Assembly (NCBI GenBank): GCA_017450885.1
Contig: JAFSSR010000019.1
Span: 1 to 32,007, forward strand
Reading direction: 5' to 3'
From: Clostridia bacterium
Lineage (GTDB): Bacteria > Bacillota > Clostridia > Oscillospirales > CAG-272
Length of the DNA: 32,007 bases
Shown: in pieces, positions 25,052 through 32,007 of the stretch
Layout: each line of letters opens with the position of its first letter
Position numbering within the stretch: the stretch's first letter is position 1
Notes under the pieces: generated by a model
What the model was told of the DNA's origin: nothing
Database searches by the model: none
The model's input: the letters and a program-made list of their open reading frames with translations, nothing else
Translations under genes and position numbers: made by a program

Positions 25052-25433
25052 GATGCAATCTCCTCACTACGTCTATTATTTTACAACAAATCGATAATAA
25101 ACATAAGAGGTTAAAATAACCCATATATTAGGTGTATAAAACCTATAGGCGCCGTCTCGATATTTAAAGGATTTTGATAATTTTGATATTTTGATAATGG
25201 TTTATAAATTTTAATAATATATAATAGTATCTAAAATTCGTTATTTATTCTTTAAAAACTTATAAAATTATAAAAGCGAAAAACAAAGAAAAATGTAAAC
25301 AAATTGTAAATTCCATAGAATTCATTGTGACAAAAACGTTTTTTCTGCATTAATGTATAGAGCAATGAACAAACTCGCTACAAACACAAATCTGATCCAT
25401 CTGCCGATGGAATAGAAAAAAGGAGGACAAATA
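25052..25433. other. AT-rich divergent regulatory region
   Basis: No gene lies here. It separates the XRE gene (minus) from the SLH gene (plus). It holds inverted repeats GGTTA/TAACC (25109-25113/25117-25121) and TAGGT/ACCTA (25129-25133/25141-25145), and three direct copies of TTTTGATA at 25172, 25181 and 25189. TATAAT occurs at 25220-25225 without a well-spaced -35. These are candidate regulator sites, but no promoter could be assigned firmly. Confidence 0.5.
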
Positions 25434-26453
25434 ATGATAATTAAAAAAACAAGGCGTATCGTTTTATTTATTGTTTGTTTTTGCTTGTCGGTCGGCTTAT
25501 CGGCGCCTTCTTTCGGATCAAAGGAAAAAGACTCCGCAAACGATCGGGAATTCAACAATCCATTTGTTGACGTGCAAAACGGAAAATGGTATACCGAAGC
25601 TGTTTTGTTCTGTAAAGAACACGGGTATATGAGCGGTACGTCCGCCGAGACTTTTTCTCCCGACGTTATCGCATCGCGTGCCATGCTGATAACTGTTCTT
25701 TGGAGGATAGCCGGTGCTGAAACGGTCGAAGAAAACCTTTTTGAAGACGTTCCGGATACAGCGTGGTACAAAAACGCGGTCAACTGGGCAAAGCGGAATG
25801 GTATAGCTGTTGGCGTTTCCGAAAAGACGTTCGCTCCGAGTGCTCCCGTATCCAGAGAACAACTTGCGCTGATAATGCAGAAATTCCGCCGCTACTTAGA
25901 TTTATCGGTCTCCGGGCGTTCCGAACTCAGATATTTCAGAGATATTGACGCTGTTTCGGGATGGGCATATGATTCGGTAAGATGGGCGGTTTCAAACGGG
26001 ATCCTGACAGGTAAAGACGACCATATTCTCGATCCCAAGGGCGCCGCTGCCCGAGCTGAATTAGCGCAAGTAATATATAAATTCATGACCCTCCCTCCAG
26101 AGGAGGAGGAATGTGAAGATATCCTCGACAAATTCGGAATTCGTCTGACCGCGGAGGCGTTTGTGCAGCCCGGATCGGAATACCATCGCAACAATATCGT
26201 TCTTCATGTTTTAGAAGCCGACCCTGACAGTAATATTAAAATTACCGCATACGTTTCCGGTAACGGTAAAACCGTCGAGGTCGATCTTATGCCGAGCGGA
26301 AGAACGCTCTGGAACACGTATTATACGGGTCTTGAGAAAGTTTTGATCCCCGGGAAAACGGTAGATATTACATTGACCTTTAGAATAGACGGGTATAAAG
26401 GAAACGTATATCTTAAAGAAACCGTTGAAGAAATTGAAATAATTCTTGATTGA
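25434..26453 (+). CDS. Secreted protein with three N-terminal SLH domains
   Basis: A 339-residue surface protein. A signal peptide (basic MIIKKTRR, hydrophobic core, end near SAPSFG) is followed by three SLH domains at residues ~43-92 (FVDVQNGKWY), ~102-155 (FEDVPDTAWY) and ~167-220 (FRDIDAVSGW). An acidic hinge (PPEEEECED) leads to a C-terminal ~110-residue beta-rich domain (IVLHVLEADPDSNIKITAYV, key part IKITAYVSGNG) that may be Ig-like. AAGGAGG precedes the ATG. The protease gene begins 17 bases after the stop, so the two are probably co-transcribed. It may display or anchor a partner at the cell wall; the partner is unknown. Confidence 0.88.
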   Translation: MIIKKTRRIVLFIVCFCLSVGLSAPSFGSKEKDSANDREFNNPFVDVQNGKWYTEAVLFCKEHGYMSGTSAETFSPDVIASRAMLITVLWRIAGAETVEENLFEDVPDTAWYKNAVNWAKRNGIAVGVSEKTFAPSAPVSREQLALIMQKFRRYLDLSVSGRSELRYFRDIDAVSGWAYDSVRWAVSNGILTGKDDHILDPKGAAARAELAQVIYKFMTLPPEEEECEDILDKFGIRLTAEAFVQPGSEYHRNNIVLHVLEADPDSNIKITAYVSGNGKTVEVDLMPSGRTLWNTYYTGLEKVLIPGKTVDITLTFRIDGYKGNVYLKETVEEIEIILD

Positions 26454-26469
26454 AAAATGGAGGTTAATT

Positions 26470-29400
26470 ATGAATATGATGAAAAAACATAGAAAAATAT
26501 ATATGATCGAAAGTTTACTTCTTGTTTGCGTGTTATTATTGAGCATAATACCTTCTCCGGTATTCTCTGATAACAATGTCTGGTACAATGTGTTTCCGGA
26601 AGATGAACACGAAAACAATTATTCTAAAGATGAAGCGGTTATAGTGCTTTCTGATTATGCGCAGTCAGAAATAGGAGAAATATATGGAATCTATTCTGAC
26701 GACTATATTTCAATTAACAGCAATGCCGGGACAACTATTGCAGGATCTCCAGATGCAATAGAAAGTTTATTGGAACTTGATTTCGATGTTTCTGAATTCA
26801 GAGTTCTTAACAAATCGAATGATAGCACCGCGTACAATACTTATTCCATTAGCGATACTGGCAATAATATATGCTTTATTAAATCATCAGAGATAAATGT
26901 GGGCGACATGTTGGAAAAGTTACGTTCAAATGACTATGTTGAAATAGCAGAACCTAACTATAAATATGATCTGCATGCGGTCCCAAATGATCCAGAATAT
27001 GACCTACAGTATGCTTTAGATTTAATAAACGCTGAGGACGCATGGAATATTACAACAGGCAGCAATAGTGTCGTTGTAGGCATAATTGATACAGGAATAC
27101 AAGGCAATCATCCAGATCTCCAAAACCATATTTGGGTAAACAATTACTATAATACAACAACTCAAAGTTGTCAGGCATGCGGAAGAGAAGATGATACAAA
27201 CGGGTATAATTTTTCGGGCTTTGGCAATTTTGGAAATCCGGTTGGAGGATTTCCGACTGATTCAAACGGGCATGGCACTAACGTAGCAGGAATAATTGGT
27301 GCTTGTACTAACAATAATGATGGTATTGCCGGGATAAATTGGAATATTAAGCTTGCATGGCTTGGGGCATATGATGGTAGCGGTCATTTAAGTCTTTACT
27401 CTATTATCGATGCAATTAATTATGCCCAAAATCATAATATCCAATTGATTAACTGCAGTTTTGGATGTTCTCAGTATTCAAAAACGCTATATAAAATGAT
27501 GTCCCTTTATAATGGATTGATTATAGCTTCAACGGGAAAAACAAATATAAATATTGACAATAATCATATTTATCCTGCAGCTTACGACCTTTGGAACATC
27601 GTTAGCGTCACTTCAACCGGGGAGACGAATCAGCTAACTTCTTCCTCACCGTATGGCCCTATAAATGTAGATGTCGCTGCTCCAGGCGATAGTATTTACA
27701 CAACAACAATTTATTCAGAAAATGACTTTGCTTCCGGTACTTCGATGTCTGCTGCGATTGTTACTGGTATTGCTGCACTTATAAAATCTGCAAATCCGAC
27801 ATTCAACTATAAGCAAATAAAGGCGGCTATATGTAATACCGTTCAAAGCATGAACAAAAACTATCAAATCAAGTATGATGGAGGTATAGTCGACGCATAT
27901 GCCGCTTTGCAGGTGACATCGAGCGATTTGTGCAAGATAATACTCTCATATAATTATAGCGGATCTCAAAACAATTACGTTGAATATGTCCCTTATGGTA
28001 GTTCAGCATTAAAAACATACTTTGTTCCATCAAGACCAGGATATGTTTTTAATGGGTGGTATACATCGAGTAATGGAAATACTCTGTTTGATTTTAATAG
28101 TTTAATTACATCTACACAACTATTATACGCTCATTGGGATCAGGTAATCCCTAATTCTTTTGCAGATTTGTTTCCAGATGATAACTTTAGAGATGCTATA
28201 ATCTCTTTACTGAATACTAATGATAATGGAAGCAGACAGCCTAATTCAATAGTATCTTCTTCTGATATCAGTTTTTTAGGAAGTATTGATGAACTTGATG
28301 TTAGTAATCTCGAAATAAACAGTTTAGATGGATTGGAGTATTTTGAGAATCTTGAATCTTTGATTTGTAGTCATAATAATTTAACTAATCTAGATTTAAC
28401 AAATCTTGGCTGGCTGAATACATTAGATTGTAGTTACAATGAATTAACATCATTGGACCTGAGTAGCACTCCAGATATTACTAATATTAACTGCTCTCAT
28501 AATGTAATAAGAAATATTATATACCCTACATATACTAATGGTCCGCATATCCTTATCTGTAACAATAATGAGCTTTCAGCGTTATATGCTAGTTTTGCTT
28601 GGCTTGAAGTTTTGGACTGCAGTTATAATAATCTTATTTATTTAAACATTAACAGTACAAATAGATTGAGGTTTTTAAATTGTTCCAACAATAATTTAAG
28701 CGAATTGAACACCCCGTTATCATTTTGTATCGAATACTTAAATTGCAGTCATAATTTCCTTACGCAAATTGGATTTGGAACAACTGTAATAGAGGGGGAT
28801 TGTTCTTTCAATAATTTAACAAGCATATATATTCCAAGCATAAATGCTATTCAAAGATTGTACTGCAATAACAACAGTTTAACGTTGCTTAATACAACTG
28901 AACTTTCTTCATTATATAGATTGGACATTAGCAAAAACGAACTGAATGATCTAACCGACGTTCTTAGCTCTTTTTGTACTCCATCGATTCAATTATTAAC
29001 ATATAACACTCAGAATGGATGGGAGAATTGTCCGTTTTCAGATATACCTAATGGATATATAAAAGCAATTGAATATGTATATAAACAAGGTTTTATTAGC
29101 GGAACAACACCCACAACATTCTCTCCTAATAATAATGTTACCCGTGCAATGTCTGTCGAAACGTTATATAATATGGCTGGATGCCCTGATGTATCGCAGT
29201 TAACAATTCCATTTAACGATGTTTCTAGCAATGCCAGTTATTATAACGCTGTAAAATGGGCATATAACAATGGAATAACAAGCGGAACTTCTCCCACAAC
29301 GTTCTCCCCTAATAATGGAGTTACGCGAGTTATGATCACAGTAATGCTAAATAAATACGCTCAATATTTATCCTATACACCAAATCTCTACAGAGATTAC

Positions 29401-29592
29401 GAAGTATTTGACGATGAAAGCCAAATCGCGTCATGGGCAAAAACATCAGTTAAAAAAATGTATAAAGCCGGAATTATAAATCCTTATGACGATGGAACAG
29501 GAAATGTCGTTTTTGCTCCATCTGTATCAGTAACAAGAGCAGAATTGGCTTTGTTGGTTCGGAAATTTGATATGATAAGAATTTATAATTAA
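26470..29592 (+). CDS. Subtilisin-like (S8) serine protease with Listeria-Bacteroides repeat, LRR and SLH domains
   Basis: A 1040-residue surface protein. Parts in order: signal peptide (to about VFS, residue 34), a propeptide-like region (~50-180), an S8 catalytic domain (~185-490), a Listeria-Bacteroides (InlB B-type) repeat (~492-557, GYVFNGWYTSSNG), leucine-rich repeats (~600-830, pattern LdCSyNeLTsLDLSs) and three SLH domains (~856-1040). The triad is D207 (GIIDTGI), H268 (NGHGTNVAG) and S425 (SGTSMSAA). At the oxyanion-hole position, where S8 enzymes usually have Asn in AAGN, the sequence is STGK, so K357. The usual PH after GTSMA is AI. It may be weakly active or altered in specificity. 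GGAGG lies six bases before the ATG at 26470. Codon use is very AT-rich compared with flanking genes. The substrate is unknown. Confidence 0.9.
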   Translation: MNMMKKHRKIYMIESLLLVCVLLLSIIPSPVFSDNNVWYNVFPEDEHENNYSKDEAVIVLSDYAQSEIGEIYGIYSDDYISINSNAGTTIAGSPDAIESLLELDFDVSEFRVLNKSNDSTAYNTYSISDTGNNICFIKSSEINVGDMLEKLRSNDYVEIAEPNYKYDLHAVPNDPEYDLQYALDLINAEDAWNITTGSNSVVVGIIDTGIQGNHPDLQNHIWVNNYYNTTTQSCQACGREDDTNGYNFSGFGNFGNPVGGFPTDSNGHGTNVAGIIGACTNNNDGIAGINWNIKLAWLGAYDGSGHLSLYSIIDAINYAQNHNIQLINCSFGCSQYSKTLYKMMSLYNGLIIASTGKTNINIDNNHIYPAAYDLWNIVSVTSTGETNQLTSSSPYGPINVDVAAPGDSIYTTTIYSENDFASGTSMSAAIVTGIAALIKSANPTFNYKQIKAAICNTVQSMNKNYQIKYDGGIVDAYAALQVTSSDLCKIILSYNYSGSQNNYVEYVPYGSSALKTYFVPSRPGYVFNGWYTSSNGNTLFDFNSLITSTQLLYAHWDQVIPNSFADLFPDDNFRDAIISLLNTNDNGSRQPNSIVSSSDISFLGSIDELDVSNLEINSLDGLEYFENLESLICSHNNLTNLDLTNLGWLNTLDCSYNELTSLDLSSTPDITNINCSHNVIRNIIYPTYTNGPHILICNNNELSALYASFAWLEVLDCSYNNLIYLNINSTNRLRFLNCSNNNLSELNTPLSFCIEYLNCSHNFLTQIGFGTTVIEGDCSFNNLTSIYIPSINAIQRLYCNNNSLTLLNTTELSSLYRLDISKNELNDLTDVLSSFCTPSIQLLTYNTQNGWENCPFSDIPNGYIKAIEYVYKQGFISGTTPTTFSPNNNVTRAMSVETLYNMAGCPDVSQLTIPFNDVSSNASYYNAVKWAYNNGITSGTSPTTFSPNNGVTRVMITVMLNKYAQYLSYTPNLYRDYEVFDDESQIASWAKTSVKKMYKAGIINPYDDGTGNVVFAPSVSVTRAELALLVRKFDMIRIYN

Positions 29593-29610
29593 CTTATTCA
29601 ATAACAAATC

Positions 29611-29655
29611 GGCTATACGATCTGAAACGCGGTAACAGGTCGTATAGCCTTTTTC
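29611..29655 (+). terminator. Terminator of the protease gene
   Basis: A 14-base stem GGCTATACGATCTG (29611-29624) with CAGGTCGTATAGCC (29636-29649), one wobble, an 11-base loop and TTTTT. It lies 19 bases past the stop codon. Confidence 0.88.
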
Positions 29656-29658
29656 GTC

Positions 29659-29686
29659 TTGATTTTTCGACGCGATCTGATATAAT
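29659..29686 (+). promoter_or_regulatory. Promoter of the DUF2079 gene
   Basis: TTGATT (29659-29664) and a perfect TATAAT (29681-29686) are separated by 16 bases, directly after the preceding terminator and about 47 bases before the ATG. Confidence 0.72.
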
Positions 29687-29733
29687 ATTGTAAAAGGAAA
29701 AATCGAAAAAACACGACTTTCGGGGAAACAGAA

Positions 29734-31617
29734 ATGGGAAAGTACACCGAAAAAGCGACAGCCTCTTTTTTCACCGCGCTCTTTATCACGGGGACGGTGA
29801 CCGTCCCGCTCGCGTCGGTAAAATTCTATGAGGCGAAGTTTTATGAGCTTATAAACATCGGCGCGGCGATCGGCGTTTTCGCCGCCGCCTTCGCCTTCGT
29901 TTTCCTCACGTCGGTAAAGGTCGACCGCCCGGAATACGACCGGATGATGACGCTCGTCTGGTTTACCGTCTACGCGGTCATCTGCTCCTATCAGGCTGAC
30001 AATCCCTGGTTCCCGGTCGGCGCCTGCGCGGTGCTCTGCGGGATATGCGTCTACTGCTTCTCGGGCGGCGCGTTCGGCGGTAAGCTCCGTCTGCCCCGCG
30101 GGCTCGTCTACGCCGTCTGCGGAGGCGCCGCGGTCTATCTCGCCGTTTTTGTCGGCGTCCAGACGGTCATGCGGTATCTCACCTTCTCGACCCCCACTTA
30201 CGATTTCGGGATCTTCAGTCAGATGTTCTATAATATGCGCCGCTCATTCCTGCCGGTCACGACGCTGGAAAGGGAAACGCTCCTCTCACATTTCGCGGTG
30301 CATTTCTCGCCGATATTCTATCTCTGGCTGCCGTTTTACGCGGTCTTCCCCTCGCCCGCGACCCTTATGATCTGCCAGGCGGTCACTCTCGCCTCCGGCG
30401 TCGTCCCGCTGTGTATGATCTGCAAGCGGCTGGGGCTCTCCGGAAAGTCGAGGATGATCTTTTCGCTCGTCTACGTCCTCTACCCCGCGCTCGCGGGCGG
30501 GACCTTCTTCGACGTCCACGAAAACAAGTTCCTCGCCCCGCTGCTGCTCTGGCTCATTTACTTCATCGAGCGCGAGAGCTTGGTCGGGACGCTCGGCTTC
30601 ACGGCGCTCACCTGCCTTGTCAAAGAGGACGCGCCGATCTACGTCGTCTTTCTCGCCCTGTTCGTGCTCGCCGCTAAGAAAGGGAAGCGGGCGAAGATGA
30701 TCGGGCTCGCGGCGCTCGGCTTCGCCGCGGTATACTTCGCGGCGGCGGTCGCCCTGATGTCAAAATTCGGGATCGGGATAATGTCGGACCGCTTCTCCAA
30801 TTTCACCGACGCGGACGGAGGACTGGTATCGGTCGTCATCAACGTCTTCAAAAACCCGGCGAGGGTCATATACGAGATATTCTCGCCCGCCGCGTCCGCC
30901 GGGGACACGCCAAAGACGGTGTTTATACTGCAGACGCTCGTCCCGCTGGGATTTCTTCCCTTTTTCGGCAAGCGGATAGAGCGCCTGATCTTGGCGCTCC
31001 CGTATTTCCTCGTCAATCTGATGCCCGACTACGTCTATCAGCATAATATATTCTTCCAGTATACCTACGGATCGTTCATCCTCCTGCTTTACGCCTCCGT
31101 CCTGAATTACCGGGACCTCCCGAGGCGCGCCGGAAGGACGATAGGCGCGTTCGCCGTCTGCGCGTCGCTGATATTCACCTCCAACACCGTTTACAAGAGG
31201 GCGAATTATCTCTCCTACTACGCGGAAGACGGTGAAAAATACGCCGAGATGAGCCGCGTCCTCTCGGAAATACCCGAGGAAGCGTCCGTGTTCGCCACGA
31301 CCTTCCTCTGTCCCGCCCTGTCCGAAAGGGAGGAGCTTTACGACCTCAATTTCTCTAAAGAGGATCACTTGACCGACTACGTCGCCGTCGATACGCGCTA
31401 TAGCGAGAACGAAAAATTCTACGTGCGGTATTCGATGGACGAGCGGTACGAGATCGTTTACGACTCCGAAGAAAACGGGATCACGGTGTTCAGAATAACA
31501 GGGGAAAAGGAATTAGGAATTAGGAATTGCGGTGTCGCCTGCGGCGACGCATACAAAAAAGCTCCTTCCCCCGCGGCGAAGCCGTGGGGAGGGGGAGCTG
31601 TCGCCGTAGGCGACTGA
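29734..31617 (+). CDS. DUF2079 family polytopic membrane protein with a repeat-derived C-terminus
   Basis: A 627-residue membrane protein with about ten or more hydrophobic helices. DUF2079 landmarks are TYDFGIFSQMFYNM, LLSHFAVHFSPIFYLWLPFYA, FDVHENKFLAPLLLW and CLVKEDAPIY; the family resembles integral-membrane glycosyltransferases. The part after ~470 is a soluble extracellular domain. From about residue 592 the frame enters an interspersed repeat (DNA 31509-31625): the tail GVACGDAYKKAPSPAAKP is low-complexity and not family-like. The original stop was therefore probably displaced by repeat insertion. The gene is GC-rich, unlike the protease next to it. The donor and acceptor sugars, if any, are unknown. 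Confidence 0.82.
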   Translation: MGKYTEKATASFFTALFITGTVTVPLASVKFYEAKFYELINIGAAIGVFAAAFAFVFLTSVKVDRPEYDRMMTLVWFTVYAVICSYQADNPWFPVGACAVLCGICVYCFSGGAFGGKLRLPRGLVYAVCGGAAVYLAVFVGVQTVMRYLTFSTPTYDFGIFSQMFYNMRRSFLPVTTLERETLLSHFAVHFSPIFYLWLPFYAVFPSPATLMICQAVTLASGVVPLCMICKRLGLSGKSRMIFSLVYVLYPALAGGTFFDVHENKFLAPLLLWLIYFIERESLVGTLGFTALTCLVKEDAPIYVVFLALFVLAAKKGKRAKMIGLAALGFAAVYFAAAVALMSKFGIGIMSDRFSNFTDADGGLVSVVINVFKNPARVIYEIFSPAASAGDTPKTVFILQTLVPLGFLPFFGKRIERLILALPYFLVNLMPDYVYQHNIFFQYTYGSFILLLYASVLNYRDLPRRAGRTIGAFAVCASLIFTSNTVYKRANYLSYYAEDGEKYAEMSRVLSEIPEEASVFATTFLCPALSEREELYDLNFSKEDHLTDYVAVDTRYSENEKFYVRYSMDERYEIVYDSEENGITVFRITGEKELGIRNCGVACGDAYKKAPSPAAKPWGGGAVAVGD

Positions 31618-31625
31618 GGGGAGGG
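31509..31625 (+). repeat. Interspersed repeat overlapping the 3' end of the DUF2079 gene
   Basis: It starts with tandem GGAATTA units (31509-31527), then a GTCGCC/GGCGAC hairpin. Positions 31558-31625 are an inverted copy of 349-412. The DUF2079 reading frame runs through it and stops inside it at 31615-31617. Confidence 0.8.
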
Positions 31626-32007
31626 GCAGGCTCGCTTCGCTCGCAATGAAGACTTAAGAATGAATAACGAATAATGAATAATTTCGGTGTCGGCTTCGCC
31701 GACAATTATTTGAAAAAGTAAGGGCGGGAAAACGATATCAGGTGCGCAGAATGAACAAAACGCACCTTACTCCGTAGGGCGGGTTTTAACCCCGCCCTAC
31801 GGTGTCGGGTGCGTCTTACGACGTTTCAGCACCGACCATTCTGGCGACTGGCGACTGTATATATCATACCGGGCGTTTGTGTTCGCGCGAGTCGATATAC
31901 GCGTTTCGGGTCCGGCGACCCGCCGGTCCTCGCAATGACAGCGCTTTGGCGCGGGTCAGCCGTCTTTCTTTTCCGGCTTTGCAAATCCGTGGGAGAAGCC
32001 GTGCATA
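31626..32007. repeat. Repeat-rich intergenic right end
   Basis: No gene is supported. It contains a GCTCGCTTCGCTCGC hairpin-like unit (31630-31645), AT-rich tandem GAATAA-like units (31659-31684), a GTCGGC/GCCGAC hairpin (31689-31702), a strong inverted repeat CCGTAGGGCGGG/CCCGCCCTACGG (31772-31783/31791-31802) and CCTCGCAATGA (31928-31938), the inverse of the 11-mer at 212-222 and 591-601. Confidence 0.7.

Noticed and set aside
25172-25196. A CRISPR-like or iteron-like array
   Set aside because: Only three 8-base AT-rich copies with no spacers of regular length; more likely regulator sites or compositional repeats.

Overview
The window looks like a chromosomal segment of an endospore-forming Bacillota (Clostridia), probably a gut Oscillospiraceae/Christensenellales-type lineage. 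The evidence is a complete spoIIA operon (spoIIAA-spoIIAB-sigF), Gram-positive lipid genes (fakA/fakB, plsX, plsY), zinc-ribbon L32 and L28, strong AGGAGG ribosome binding sites and several S-layer-homology (SLH) proteins. Most of the window is GC-rich. The stretch from about 22.28 to 29.65 kb is clearly AT-rich with different codon use. The species cannot be named from this sequence alone.

Layout. 1-528: interspersed intergenic repeats. 529-5585: one lipid operon with promoter, fakA, fakB (DegV), a YghO/GNAT-like gene, plsX, acpP and terminator; it fits activation of fatty acids to acyl-phosphate and transfer to or from ACP. 5853-8285: a large secreted BspA-type leucine-rich-repeat protein with three SLH domains. 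8633-10112: the spoIIA operon. 10169-10984: yceD-rpmF, with a near-perfect sigma-A promoter. 11054-14498: DUF512 radical-SAM-like protein, der and plsY (the acyltransferase that uses PlsX acyl-phosphate). 14613-14801: rpmB. 14869-16607: a DUF6873-like protein and an AzlC/AzlD branched-chain amino-acid exporter pair. 16754-22278: a maltodextrin-type ABC transporter (lipoprotein binding protein with an extra C-terminal beta domain, two permeases, ATPase) with a structured leader.

22.28-29.65 kb is the accessory region. On the minus strand lie an XRE regulator and a four-gene set: a sigma factor with an unusual hydrophobic C-terminal tail, a one-pass membrane protein in the anti-sigma position, a small secreted Cys/Thr-rich protein and a small lipoprotein. 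On the plus strand lie an SLH protein and a subtilisin-like protease carrying a Listeria-Bacteroides repeat, leucine-rich repeats and three SLH domains. Its catalytic D/H/S are present, but Lys occupies the usual oxyanion-hole Asn position. The simplest reading is a cell-envelope island with its own signalling module.

29.7-31.6 kb encodes a DUF2079 membrane protein whose last ~36 codons come from an interspersed repeat. 31.6-32.0 kb is repeat-rich and non-coding, and one of its repeats is an inverted copy of a repeat at the left end. No rRNA, tRNA, CRISPR array, transposase or integrase was seen.
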